Below, piece after piece: positions 18,320 to 28,118 of a stretch of 48,509 nt of DNA (the stretch's first letter is position 1; each line of letters opens with the position of its first letter). Source of the stretch: Thermaurantimonas aggregans (GTDB lineage Bacteria > Bacteroidota > Bacteroidia > Flavobacteriales > Schleiferiaceae); the NCBI RefSeq assembly GCF_003851885.1, contig NZ_BHZE01000021.1:1-48509 (forward strand). The letters are read 5' to 3'. Made by a program: the position numbers and the translations under genes. The notes under the pieces were generated by a model. That model made no database searches and had not been told where the DNA came from. It saw only the letters and a program-made list of their open reading frames with translations.

Positions 18320-19920
18320 CCAAAGCGCCTTAGTGCATCTTTCAAGGGAACCTTCCAGCTAACGTCTACTTCCCAATTCGCTCTTACTGAAATATCTTCA
18401 GGATACAAGACTTTAACTTCGGCCGGTTGATTCTTTTCCAGCAATGCCTTATCCCACCATTCATTACCATTTCTGTCCCAAAAAATTGATACATTATATG
18501 TGTTGGGTATGAGGTCTCTTATGTGGAATTTTTCTATAGATTGTCTGAATTTAAAACGATGAATCTCTTTGCCCTTTTTATCTGAAAAAATCAAGAATAA
18601 ATTCGTTAAAAAAGTATCAACAGTCACCTCAATACTTATTTCTCCAAAATCTTCCTTATCCTTGATTTCTATTTGAGTTTTGAATGAATCTGTATTAAAG
18701 ATGTTCTCGTTGAAATAAAATGCTTTTGGATGCACTAGTATGTTGTATTTTGTTAAAACTTTTTTTGGAAAGCTAATTTCAAAACGATCTTTTGATTTTT
18801 CCAGTATTCTGAAATCCTTTACTTCTATTGAATCAATTGTGCTAATAAAAATTTTCGAAGTATCTATTTTTTGTATTGGGTAATTTGATTGAATATAAAT
18901 AGAATCGTCTATTGATAGAATCGGTTTTGAGACAAAGTGCAAATTTAATTTTTCATTACTAATGGTCCTTTTTTGAATTGTAATAGTATCGCTGCTGAAA
19001 TTAGTTGAAATAAATAATTTGGTGGAATCTCGTATTTCTTTTTCAAAATAGATAAACAACGTATCGAGTGACTCGCTTTTTTGTGTGTGAATTATTTGAT
19101 TTTTACTTAAGTTATTTAGTGTAACTGTATGAAATGGTACTTGGTATGTGATAAAACAACAGTATGGATTAATTAGTCTGTAAGCGATAGTTTTATATTT
19201 AGGGTTTTGAGGAAATATGTAAAGATTAACCGGGCTGCTATCAGTTGATGACTTAAGGTAGGGATATTTGCCTGCTTCTTCAGATTCAGGTTGAAATATG
19301 TAGTCATTGTTTCTGTCTGTAAAGGCTAAAATATGAAATTTTTTATTAGGTAAATAATGGATGGTAAAGTTTCCATTCGAATCAGTTTTGGTGTAATAAT
19401 CGGGTCTTAAATAGATCAATGAATCAAAGGAAATATTTTTTTCAGAAAAGATACCAACAAGACAATTTTGAGCTGATTTATTGGTCAATCCTTCATAAAC
19501 TGTACCTGTAATGAAGTTTGAGTCTATGTGATTGCCTGTTGAAAAAACATAAAGATATCCTTCTAAAACATTGTTTTCATTCAGGTCAGCAATGCCCTTT
19601 CCAAAACTTATTACATAAGTAGTGTTTTTTTCAAGTATTTCACCCAATAAAATTTCAATGCTTTTTCCCCTGATTTGAACCTTTGGTTTTTTCTCTAGAC
19701 TAGGACTAATATTTATCTCATTTTGAATGTTTGTATTAGCTAGATATTCATCAAAAAAAAGAACTATTTTTTTCTCACTAAAATTTGTAATAAAATTCGC
19801 AGGTAATTCTTTTACTATTTTAGGTGGTATTTTATCGACATCACCTCCTAAAATGGTTCCAATATTGGCACATGAAGTTACAAATATAACTATTGCAAAA
19901 AGTTTTAATATATATTTCAT
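18313..19920 (-). CDS. Lipoprotein with Ig-like (Big_5-type) N-terminal domain
   Basis: From the ATG at 19920 the protein has 535 residues. MKYILKLFAIVIFVTSCAN is a lipoprotein signal peptide with lipobox cysteine C17. An upstream extension to 20049 would add 43 residues before this signal and is unlikely. The region after it (about 30-130, PPKIVKELPANF and KKIVLFFDEY) resembles the Ig-like Big_5 domain of Bacteroidota lipoproteins. The remainder is strand-rich and unassigned, and ends with an NGNEWWDKALL segment. The gene is markedly richer in A and T than its neighbours. It is divergent from the type IX secreted protein gene. Function is unknown; a surface or outer-membrane location is inferred. 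Confidence 0.75.
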   Translation of the reverse strand: MKYILKLFAIVIFVTSCANIGTILGGDVDKIPPKIVKELPANFITNFSEKKIVLFFDEYLANTNIQNEINISPSLEKKPKVQIRGKSIEILLGEILEKNTTYVISFGKGIADLNENNVLEGYLYVFSTGNHIDSNFITGTVYEGLTNKSAQNCLVGIFSEKNISFDSLIYLRPDYYTKTDSNGNFTIHYLPNKKFHILAFTDRNNDYIFQPESEEAGKYPYLKSSTDSSPVNLYIFPQNPKYKTIAYRLINPYCCFITYQVPFHTVTLNNLSKNQIIHTQKSESLDTLFIYFEKEIRDSTKLFISTNFSSDTITIQKRTISNEKLNLHFVSKPILSIDDSIYIQSNYPIQKIDTSKIFISTIDSIEVKDFRILEKSKDRFEISFPKKVLTKYNILVHPKAFYFNENIFNTDSFKTQIEIKDKEDFGEISIEVTVDTFLTNLFLIFSDKKGKEIHRFKFRQSIEKFHIRDLIPNTYNVSIFWDRNGNEWWDKALLEKNQPAEVKVLYPEDISVRANWEVDVSWKVPLKDALRRFGY

Positions 19921-19993
19921 GATGTAAATAGATAAAATCACTAATAATTCGATGTATTTCGCTGAAATTTTTACTCTCATGCAAATTAAAATG

Positions 19994-20001
19994 TAAGTTT
20001 G
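19994..20001 (+). promoter_or_regulatory. Candidate -7 promoter element for the secreted multidomain protein
   Basis: TAAGTTTG matches TAnnTTTG exactly, 18 bases before the ATG at 20020. A weak TTT at 19970-19972 stands where a -33 element would be. Because the TTG at 19999 lies inside this element, a start there is improbable. Confidence 0.5.
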
Positions 20002-20019
20002 AGTAAAAATTTTGTCAGT

Positions 20020-23000
20020 ATGAAAAAAATTACTCCTTGGCAAAAACAATGGCTTTATGTGGTCTTTGCATTTTTTACTGCATTGACTACCGTCAAATCC
20101 CAGTCGTATTGTACGTCGAACCTGTATTCTTCAGGTTGCTCCTTCGGGGATGACATCGATAATTTTTCTTTTGCAAACATCAATCAAACGGCAACAGGCT
20201 GTCCTTCGGGCAATGCCGGATATTCAGCTTATCTTAACGATACCATCAAAGTAAATCAAGGCCTTCAATATACCTTGAACATTTCATCTAACTATTCGGG
20301 ACAATACTTCGCTATTTGGATCGATACTAATAACGATGGAGACTTTGAAGATGCTGGTGAGTTTCTCTGGGCATCTACTACTGGTTCTTCGGGCAGTACA
20401 CCTTCTTTATTTTCAGCACAAATACTAATACCTCTTTCAACTCCTACAGGTACTTTTCGATTTAGAATAAGAGGTAGATGGAATTCACCTATTCCCTCCA
20501 ATGGATCGTGTACCAGTTTTTCATATGGTGAAACACACGACTACACTATTCAGGTAAGTGCAGCCCCTTCTTGTTTGCCACCTTCTAACATTACCGTACA
20601 AACAGTGACGGATACTTCCGTAACGCTTAACTGGAGTGGAAACTCTACATCATATAACGTAGAATATGGAACAGGCTCATTTTCTCCTGGTAGTGGTACT
20701 TTGATCAGCAACGTTACACCACCCTATACCGTCACTGGACTTCAACCAGCCACCACTTATAAATTCAACGTTCAAGCTATTTGTGGTACGAATACCAGTC
20801 CATGGTCATCGGGACCAACGGCTACAACTTTATGTGTACCATTTGCTTTGCCTTATGCCCCTTCATTTGCAACATGGCCTCCAGCTTGTTTTTCAGTAAA
20901 CCAAGGCCAACAGCCATGGGCGCACTTTGCCAGCGATTCCTCTGCACGTGCGAACTTTTGGTCATATTCCAGCGGAACAACTTTTCAGATGACTACTGGT
21001 GCAGTGAATGTTTCTTCAAATGCATGGCTGCGTTACAAGTGGTCGCATCAGTATATGTCTTCCTATCCGGATGACAGACTTATCGTGATGGCAAAAGCTA
21101 CTACTTCTACAACGTGGGATACACTAAAAATTCACCAGGGCCCATCGTTTAATTCTCCCAACGCTGGAACAATATCCCCAGGTACTTATATAGAAGAAAT
21201 CTTGCTGCTTGATTCAGTGAAATTTACCGGAAAGATAGTAGAATTCAAGTTTTTAGGTATTTCTGGGTTTGGTCCAGATGTATTTGTCAAAAATATTATC
21301 GTGGAACAGGTACCTGCATGTCCATTCCCTACAGGTATCACAGTATCAAACATCACAGATACTTCTGCATTGGTAACCTGGACTGCTGTCGGAGGAAATT
21401 CATACAACATATCGTGGGGAGCACCTGGAACCGTACCCGGCACTACAGTGGCTACTTCTACCACGACCTCTTACTTAATCACAGGCTTACAGCCTACTAC
21501 AAATTACCAAGTAGTCATTCAAAATAACTGTTCGAACAACAACAATGGTTTGAGCTCGTGGTCTTCGCCGGTTTCCTTCCGAACCAAGTGTGCACCCTTT
21601 ACCGTAATTTATCAAGAGAATTTCGATAATATGACTACTGGCCAGAGCCCCGAATGTTGGAGTATGGCTTCTAAAGGTGGCTTTGGACCAACTTTTACCG
21701 TTGAACCCGGACAAATTTGGCAAACAACTCAGCCTTTCAGTACACCCAATCATTTGGTGATCAATCAATCTTTTGCTGATACTTTGATTATAATCACACC
21801 AAGGTTTGCCGATCTTGGTCAGGGTGGCAAGCAAATACGCGCCCGATTTGCTGCAAGTACCAACAACAGCAAAATCACTGTTGTGAGAGTACAACAAGAG
21901 GGAAGTTTTGTTGGCTTAACTGTAGTGGATTCCATCACTGGATTAACCAACAGCTATCAAGAAAAAATCATTTACTTCAACGACACCGTAAGCACTACCA
22001 GGTACATAGGCTTCATGATTACCGGGGCAGCTTTTAATACTTTCTTTATTGATAATTTCAACTATGAAGATGTGCCCCCCTGTGTGCCGTCGACCAATCC
22101 AACTGTCACAGCTGTTGGGCCAAATAGTGCTACAATTACTCTTGGTTCTGCGGGTCAGGGTATATCAAGAATTTATGAATATGGTCCAACTGGATTTTTG
22201 CCTGGTGTAGGTTTGAGTCTTGGTACAGGTACCTTTACAGGGCTCAATTTTACAATTACCGGCCTGTCACCGAATACCACGTATGAAGTGTATGTGCGCG
22301 ATAGTTGCCCCAATGCCTTAAGTCCCTGGATCGGACCTTTGGCTTTAACGACACCTTGTGGAGCTGTATCACTGCCTACAACTGAATCCTTCGGCACCTG
22401 GCCGCCTCAATGCTATACTTTTAGCAGTAATGGCAACTTTAACTGGCAGCATGATGCCACTGCTGGTATGGCTGTAGCTCAGTTTTGGAGCTTTAATGCC
22501 GGGAATATAGCAAGAATGAATACCCCCTATGTGGTAATGAATGTGCCGGCGCAGCTAAAATTTAAATGGTCGCACGAGTACAACGCCACATGGCCAGATA
22601 CGCTTGTAGTGTTGGCAAGGAAGCTTTCTGGCGCATCGGATACATTGCTTATGCTCCAAGGTCCTGCATTTCATACACCGGGGGCCACCACTTTTGCTCC
22701 GGCTGCTACCCTGAGTCAAAACATCATTCCACTTCCGGCATCCTACGCAGGCGACACGGCTCGAATAGAGTTTCACGCACGAAGCGGTTGGGGACCCTAT
22801 CTTTTCATCGACGATGTAACAATTGAAGCCCTCCCGGCTTGTCCTGATCCGATGAATATAACGCTTGATTCTAACACCGCCACAACAGCTACCCTCAGCT
22901 GGACACAGCTTGGCTCAAATGCTACAAGCTGGGATATCGAATGGGGACCTGTAGGTTTCACACCGGGGTCGGCTCTGGGTAACATCGTGAATGTTACTAC

Positions 23001-24657
23001 TAATCCAGCTACTGTAACAGGTCTGCCAGCCGGGTCGTGTATAGACATTTATGTGCGAACTAAGTGTTCTGCTGTGCAAGATTCAAGTGCCTTTGTAGGT
23101 CCGGTAAATGTCTGCCTGCCGTATGAGCACGACATTGAGTTGCTCAACATCATCGGTCTCAATGCTCAGCAGTGCGGAATGACTTCGCACCAGATTACTG
23201 CCATTGTGAAAAACAATGGATTTATCACAGCATCAAACATTCCTTTTGTCGTAAACATAACCGGCGATATTACACAAACGATTAATTACACCTACCCCGG
23301 TCCGATGAATTTCAATAAAATAGATACGATTGTAATAGGAACCTTCAACTCCTCAAACGGCGGTAATATTCAGGCTACTATTTATTCCAACCTCTCAGTA
23401 GATCAGAAAAAGGATAATGACACCCTCATACGCACCTCTACACTGATACCTCTGGCCCCAAAGGCTGATAGTGCTTTCGTTTGTCAGGGTGTTGATACCA
23501 TCACTCTCAAAGCGAAAAACATACCCGGTGTGGGCTATAATTGGTTTGCCACAGCCAATGCTACTACACCTATAGGCACTGGCAATACCTTCTTCGTGCC
23601 AAGTGTAAGCACCCAAAATACATATTACCTCGGCTATGCATCGCAAGCTGACTCGCTGCTTACTACAACAGCCGGAGGAAATGCGCAAAATGGTAATATG
23701 TTTAACGTAGTGGTAAAAGTGCCATCAGTGACTATTACAGCTTTCACTGTATCACCTCAAACCACCGGATTGTACACTTTTGAGATTTATTACAAATCAG
23801 GTACCCATGTAGGCTTCGAAAACACTGCCTCAGCATGGACACTTCTGCAAACTTTCTCTAATATCAATGTAACACAGGCTGGTCCGACCGTAAAACTTAC
23901 GATGAACACTCCGATCACCTTATCGCAAGGTACACATGCCTTTTACATCACTACAACTGGTGGAGTGAATGTAAATTACACCAATGGTACAGCAGTTGGC
24001 AACGTATTGGCATCCAATACACAATTTGATGTGCTTGAAGGCGTAGGTAAAGCGTATCCCTTTGGCAGCACTTTCCAGCCGAGAAACTGGAACGGGTATA
24101 TCCATTTTGGAACAACAGGCTGCTCAAACATTCGAACTCCGGTAACAGTTGGCATCGCTTTACCGCCTACAGCTAATTTCACCTACACCACTACCAACTA
24201 TACGGTAAACTTCACCGCCAATGTTACCAACGCCGACTCTGTACATTGGACCTTTGGCACTGCGGGCAGCAGCAGTCAGCTGAATCCTACTTTTACCTTC
24301 CCGCAGAACGGTGTTTACCCTGTCTGCCTAAAAGCCTTTAACAAGTGTGGCTCAGCTACCAAGTGCGATACGCTGAAGTTTAGCATCGGCATCGACGAAT
24401 CTCAATTAGCGGAAGCACTGAAACTGTACCCGAATCCGAACAATGGTGTGTTTGAATTGACCTTCAGCGACAATTTGGATAAGCTACCTGTTCGCATTTA
24501 TGACATTAAAGGTGTGAAAATCTTCGAACAAACCCTCACATCGGCTAACGGTCAGTTTTCACACGTGTTTGACCTCAGCAGACTGCCCAAGGGTGTGTAC
24601 ATGCTAAAAGTCACTACCTCTGCGGGTGATTTGGCGAGAAGGCTTGTGATTCAATAA
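20020..24657 (+). CDS. Type IX secreted multidomain protein (GEVED, Fn3, PKD, sorting domain)
   Basis: The 1545-residue protein begins with a signal peptide (MKKITPWQKQW, hydrophobic stretch, cleavage near KSQS). Domains in order: a GEVED-like domain (about 25-185), then three rounds of a fibronectin type III module followed by a choice-of-anchor-J-like beta-sandwich (recognisable at TWPPACF, QSPECW and TWPPQCY), then a fourth Fn3 (CPDPMNI). A CARDB/Ig-like stretch, an Ig-like piece starting near FVCQGVDT, a PKD domain (WTFGTAGSSSQLNPTFTF) and a C-terminal type A sorting domain (LYPNPNNGVF to RLVIQ) complete it. It is exported by the type IX system and likely ends at the cell surface as an adhesin or scaffold. 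No catalytic domain is recognised. A terminator follows. Confidence 0.9.
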   Translation: MKKITPWQKQWLYVVFAFFTALTTVKSQSYCTSNLYSSGCSFGDDIDNFSFANINQTATGCPSGNAGYSAYLNDTIKVNQGLQYTLNISSNYSGQYFAIWIDTNNDGDFEDAGEFLWASTTGSSGSTPSLFSAQILIPLSTPTGTFRFRIRGRWNSPIPSNGSCTSFSYGETHDYTIQVSAAPSCLPPSNITVQTVTDTSVTLNWSGNSTSYNVEYGTGSFSPGSGTLISNVTPPYTVTGLQPATTYKFNVQAICGTNTSPWSSGPTATTLCVPFALPYAPSFATWPPACFSVNQGQQPWAHFASDSSARANFWSYSSGTTFQMTTGAVNVSSNAWLRYKWSHQYMSSYPDDRLIVMAKATTSTTWDTLKIHQGPSFNSPNAGTISPGTYIEEILLLDSVKFTGKIVEFKFLGISGFGPDVFVKNIIVEQVPACPFPTGITVSNITDTSALVTWTAVGGNSYNISWGAPGTVPGTTVATSTTTSYLITGLQPTTNYQVVIQNNCSNNNNGLSSWSSPVSFRTKCAPFTVIYQENFDNMTTGQSPECWSMASKGGFGPTFTVEPGQIWQTTQPFSTPNHLVINQSFADTLIIITPRFADLGQGGKQIRARFAASTNNSKITVVRVQQEGSFVGLTVVDSITGLTNSYQEKIIYFNDTVSTTRYIGFMITGAAFNTFFIDNFNYEDVPPCVPSTNPTVTAVGPNSATITLGSAGQGISRIYEYGPTGFLPGVGLSLGTGTFTGLNFTITGLSPNTTYEVYVRDSCPNALSPWIGPLALTTPCGAVSLPTTESFGTWPPQCYTFSSNGNFNWQHDATAGMAVAQFWSFNAGNIARMNTPYVVMNVPAQLKFKWSHEYNATWPDTLVVLARKLSGASDTLLMLQGPAFHTPGATTFAPAATLSQNIIPLPASYAGDTARIEFHARSGWGPYLFIDDVTIEALPACPDPMNITLDSNTATTATLSWTQLGSNATSWDIEWGPVGFTPGSALGNIVNVTTNPATVTGLPAGSCIDIYVRTKCSAVQDSSAFVGPVNVCLPYEHDIELLNIIGLNAQQCGMTSHQITAIVKNNGFITASNIPFVVNITGDITQTINYTYPGPMNFNKIDTIVIGTFNSSNGGNIQATIYSNLSVDQKKDNDTLIRTSTLIPLAPKADSAFVCQGVDTITLKAKNIPGVGYNWFATANATTPIGTGNTFFVPSVSTQNTYYLGYASQADSLLTTTAGGNAQNGNMFNVVVKVPSVTITAFTVSPQTTGLYTFEIYYKSGTHVGFENTASAWTLLQTFSNINVTQAGPTVKLTMNTPITLSQGTHAFYITTTGGVNVNYTNGTAVGNVLASNTQFDVLEGVGKAYPFGSTFQPRNWNGYIHFGTTGCSNIRTPVTVGIALPPTANFTYTTTNYTVNFTANVTNADSVHWTFGTAGSSSQLNPTFTFPQNGVYPVCLKAFNKCGSATKCDTLKFSIGIDESQLAEALKLYPNPNNGVFELTFSDNLDKLPVRIYDIKGVKIFEQTLTSANGQFSHVFDLSRLPKGVYMLKVTTSAGDLARRLVIQ

Positions 24658-24678
24658 CATAACAAAAAATAATCAAAT

Positions 24679-24717
24679 AAAAACGCCTCCTTCGACCTGA
24701 AGGGGGCGTTTTTTCTT
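24679..24717 (+). terminator. Intrinsic terminator of the secreted protein gene
   Basis: ACGCCTCCTTC and GAAGGGGGCGT form an 11-bp stem around a 5-base loop, followed by TTTTTT. The single non-Watson-Crick pair is a U-G wobble only on the plus strand, which gives the direction. Confidence 0.88.
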
Positions 24718-24788
24718 TAGCAAAAAATTAAGGTGAAGCTCGCTGTACTTTTACAAACAATTTTGGCTTTTATGCCTTTGTAATCAGT

Positions 24789-25565
24789 ATGAAAACTTTG
24801 ATCCAACATACATTGGCTTTCGTAGGGAAACTTTTAAATGTAGCACTTGCGTCACTGGCATTTACAAATCTTCAAGCCCAGACAGCGGAAGAAATTATAC
24901 GACGAATGGAGGAGCGCATGCGTGGTGAAAGTGCTGAACTCGAAATGCGCATGCAGATCGTGCGACCTCGCTACACGCGCGAAATGCAGATGAAAACCTG
25001 GGCAAAAGGACAAGACTACAGCTTAGTGCTCATCATTGAGCCAGCTCGCGACCGCGGCACAGCGTTCTTAAAGCGCAAAAAAGAAATCTGGAATTATGTG
25101 CCTAATGTCGATCGCACCATTAAGCTCCCTCCTAATATGATGTCGCAAAGCTGGATGGGTAGCGATTTTACCAACGACGATTTGGTGCGCGAAAGCTCGA
25201 TCATTGACGACTTTGAACAACGGCTCGTTGGCTCGGAAAAAATAGACGGTACCGATTGCTGGGTCATCGAGATGTATCCCAAACCTGGCTCATCCATCGT
25301 GTACAGCAAGGTGAAAGTGTGGATTGGTAAAGACGATTATTTGCACCGCCGTAGCGAAAATTACGGAGATAAGGGCGAGTTGGTCTCCGTAATTCAAAAC
25401 AGCAAAATTCGTGAAGTTGGAGGCCGAAAAATCCCGACGCGTATCGAAATGATCCCTCAAGGCAAACCAGGCCACAAGACTGTGATCGAATACGTTAATG
25501 CGGTATTTGACAAGCCCATCAAAGAAGACTTTTTCAGCTTACAAAATTTAAAAAACATCCGCTGA
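24789..25565 (+). CDS. Outer membrane lipoprotein-sorting protein (LolA-like)
   Basis: The 258-residue protein has a signal peptide ending near LQAQ (about 30). A LolA/LppX-type half-barrel follows, with characteristic segments EEIIRRMEERMRG, FLKRKKEIWNYVP, MMSQSWMGSDFTNDDL and YWVIEM-like DCWVIEMYP. Proteins of this type (COG2834-like) are periplasmic lipid or lipoprotein carriers and commonly sit next to MacB/FtsX-type permeases, as here: a permease gene starts 5 bases downstream. Which lipid or protein it carries cannot be told. A -7-like TGCCTTTG (one mismatch) lies about 10 bases before the start. Confidence 0.88.
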   Translation: MKTLIQHTLAFVGKLLNVALASLAFTNLQAQTAEEIIRRMEERMRGESAELEMRMQIVRPRYTREMQMKTWAKGQDYSLVLIIEPARDRGTAFLKRKKEIWNYVPNVDRTIKLPPNMMSQSWMGSDFTNDDLVRESSIIDDFEQRLVGSEKIDGTDCWVIEMYPKPGSSIVYSKVKVWIGKDDYLHRRSENYGDKGELVSVIQNSKIREVGGRKIPTRIEMIPQGKPGHKTVIEYVNAVFDKPIKEDFFSLQNLKNIR

Positions 25566-25570
25566 GGCTA

Positions 25571-26827
25571 ATGCAACCTATCAGCTCTGGATCAACTTTA
25601 CCGATTAAACTCATCGTACAACTTGCTGTAAGAAATCTTTTGCGCTCGCGTAAGCGTTCACTCATTACAGTGTCAAGTGTCTTTTTTGCTGTACTACTTG
25701 CTCTGATAGCTGAGAGCATTAATGAGGGTTCGCACGATGCCTTGATTGAGACCTCCGTGAAATTATCTACCGGCTATGTTCAGTTGATGGATACAGGTTA
25801 TCGCAACACCCCTTCGCTCGACCTGTCCATCCCCTGGAACGAATCGTACTTCGGGCGACTTTCAAATCTGCCATTTAAAGCAGGCTATATTCCAAGGATT
25901 CAAAATTTTGTATTGGCGGCCGGGCCCCGAAAGACTTCAGGTGCACTGATACAAGGCATTGTGCCTGAAGCAGAAAACGATTTTAATGGTCTGTCTTCTA
26001 AAATCATCAAAGGATCACTGTTTGATTCACTGGGAGGAGCTGTACTCGGGCGAGAATTGGCAGAATACCTTCAGGTGCAGGTGGGAGATACTGTTGTTGT
26101 CATAGGTCAGGGGTATCAAGGCACTTTAGCAAGTGGCAAGTATCATGTGGCGGGCATTGTAAAACTTAGCGTAAAAGAGTTAAATAAAATCACATTCTTC
26201 CTCCCACTTGATGAGGCTCAACGACTTTTTGATATGCCGGGGCTTGTGACACAAGTTTTGGTGAATCCAGAAAATCCAGAAAAATCAACAGAATTGGCAA
26301 ATGCTATTCGCTCCGAATTTCTTAGCGAAGGCATTACGGCTCTTACTTGGGAGGAGATGTTGCCCGAGCTGTTACAAGCTTTGGCTTTCGATACAATTTC
26401 AAACCGCGTATTGCTGGCCATACTCTACGTAGTGGTTGGTTTTGGCATTTTTGGTACTGTGCTCACGATGACGCTTGAGCGCACCCGCGAATTTGGCGTG
26501 CTGATCAGTATTGGCATGAAGCGAAAATTGCTGGCACTGACTACCGTAGTAGAGACTCTTTTGCTTGGCTTAACAGGCGTACTTCTTGGTGTGGCAATAG
26601 GATTTCCCATACTCATCTACATGCACTTTCATCCTATTCCACTTGGTGGCGATTTACAGGCAATAGCCGATGATTTTGGCATTGAACCCATGTTATACTT
26701 CTCCATCAAGCCTATCATTTTCCTTGGACAAGGTCTGGTGATTTTACTCATCAGCAGTTTCATAGCCATTTATCCTTATCGATTTGTGATGAAGCTAAAC
26801 TTTTTAAAAGCTGCAAGAGGTGACTGA
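25571..26827 (+). CDS. ABC transporter permease, FtsX/MacB/LolE type (first copy)
   Basis: The 418-residue inner-membrane permease has one N-terminal transmembrane helix (about 27-47), a large periplasmic MacB_PCD-like domain (about 50-260) and three C-terminal helices of the FtsX domain (about 280-410, beginning near VLLAILYVVVGFG). The MTLERTREFGVLISIGMKR coupling motif is typical of the type VII ABC family. With the LolA-like protein and the second permease it forms a lipid or lipoprotein-handling exporter. No ATPase gene lies beside it. Its stop overlaps the next gene start by 8 bases. Confidence 0.92.
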   Translation: MQPISSGSTLPIKLIVQLAVRNLLRSRKRSLITVSSVFFAVLLALIAESINEGSHDALIETSVKLSTGYVQLMDTGYRNTPSLDLSIPWNESYFGRLSNLPFKAGYIPRIQNFVLAAGPRKTSGALIQGIVPEAENDFNGLSSKIIKGSLFDSLGGAVLGRELAEYLQVQVGDTVVVIGQGYQGTLASGKYHVAGIVKLSVKELNKITFFLPLDEAQRLFDMPGLVTQVLVNPENPEKSTELANAIRSEFLSEGITALTWEEMLPELLQALAFDTISNRVLLAILYVVVGFGIFGTVLTMTLERTREFGVLISIGMKRKLLALTTVVETLLLGLTGVLLGVAIGFPILIYMHFHPIPLGGDLQAIADDFGIEPMLYFSIKPIIFLGQGLVILLISSFIAIYPYRFVMKLNFLKAARGD

Positions 26828-28070
26828 CAAAGCCCGAAATATTTTAGCTGATTTGCGGCTTTTGTTTGCCGTAGCCTATCGAAACATCTGGAGAAATAAG
26901 GGTCGCTCACTGACCCTGATGACGGCTGTATCGCTTGGATTGGCGGGTGGGATGATCGCTATCAGTATGGGTCAAGGTATGATTGCCCAGCGCTTTAAAA
27001 TCGTTATTGAAAAGAATTTCAGTCATTTACAGATACACCATCCCAAGTGGTCTGAGCAGTTTGAGGTAAAATACACCATAGCTGATGTTTCGCAGGTAGA
27101 ATCAGCCTTGAAAAAAGAGCCCAGCTACTTAAGGCACTGCCTTCGCACCATTGCTACCGGTATTGTGCAGTCGCCCACCTCTTCAGGAGCTGTACAAATT
27201 CGCGGGATTGATCCCGAAGCTGAAAGGCAAGTGACCGCCTTCGATGAGTTGATGGTGGAAGGGACTTACCTCAGCACCGAAGAGCCTATGCAGGTGCTTA
27301 TTGGACGCCAATTGGCAAATAAGCTAAATGTGGGCTTAGGGTCGAGAATAGTGCTTTCGTTTACCGATCGTGAATACAATGTGATTTCGAGTGCTTTTAA
27401 AGTAACTGGCATCTTTCGAAGTGTGAGTACACAATACGATGAGCGTAATGTATTTGTACTTCGCTCAGACCTTAATCGATTGCTAGGTACTGATGGACAG
27501 GCACACGAAGTTGCAGTGCTCTTTACCGATGAAAATAAGGCGGTAAAAGCCGAAGCAAGATTGGCCGCTGCTTTGCCAACGCTGCTGGTGCAGAGCTGGC
27601 GCCGACTCTCTCCAGAGTTGGTGTATTTGCAAGATGTAGGAAGCCGAGTGTTGTACATTTTTATTATCATCATTATGCTCGGACTAAGCTTTGGTATTCT
27701 CAATACGATGCTCATGATCGTACACGAACGCACGCATGAACTCGGTATGCTTAAAGCCATCGGTCTAAACAAAACCCGGACGTTTATAATGCTGCAGTTG
27801 GAAACTCTGATGATGACGCTGCTCGGTACAGGTGTGGGTTTGCTGATAGGCCGATTGATTTTATGGCCATTAATGGGTGGAATTGATTTAAACTTTCTCT
27901 CTGATGCCTTGGCAGCCTTTGGTATTCCTACGATGGTGTATCCCGTAATAGAACCTGATTTTTATCGAAATGTGATAACGCTCGTCCTTGTTTTCTCTTT
28001 TCTAGCTAGTCTTTATCCCAGTTGGAAGGCACTTCAGATCAACCCTGCAGATGCAGTAAGGGTGCAATAA
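26820..28070 (+). CDS. ABC transporter permease, FtsX/MacB/LolE type (second copy)
   Basis: The 416-residue permease has the same layout as its neighbour: one N-terminal helix, a periplasmic domain and three C-terminal helices, with the coupling motif HERTHELGMLKAIGLNK. The GTG start overlaps the first permease gene by 8 bases, implying translational coupling and a heterodimeric LolC/LolE-like pair. The N-terminal cytoplasmic segment YRNIWRNKGRSL is family typical. The operon stops here and converges on a minus-strand gene, so the ATP-binding partner must be encoded elsewhere. Confidence 0.92.
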   Translation: MTDKARNILADLRLLFAVAYRNIWRNKGRSLTLMTAVSLGLAGGMIAISMGQGMIAQRFKIVIEKNFSHLQIHHPKWSEQFEVKYTIADVSQVESALKKEPSYLRHCLRTIATGIVQSPTSSGAVQIRGIDPEAERQVTAFDELMVEGTYLSTEEPMQVLIGRQLANKLNVGLGSRIVLSFTDREYNVISSAFKVTGIFRSVSTQYDERNVFVLRSDLNRLLGTDGQAHEVAVLFTDENKAVKAEARLAAALPTLLVQSWRRLSPELVYLQDVGSRVLYIFIIIIMLGLSFGILNTMLMIVHERTHELGMLKAIGLNKTRTFIMLQLETLMMTLLGTGVGLLIGRLILWPLMGGIDLNFLSDALAAFGIPTMVYPVIEPDFYRNVITLVLVFSFLASLYPSWKALQINPADAVRVQ

Positions 28071-28118
28071 CCTTGCAGCCATTGCCCCCTTCAGACGATT
28101 GATTAATTTCTTAGGAAA

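Noticed and set aside
27266-27772. 168-residue minus-strand open frame
   Set aside because: Antisense to the second FtsX permease; serine/threonine/arginine-rich with no recognisable domain.
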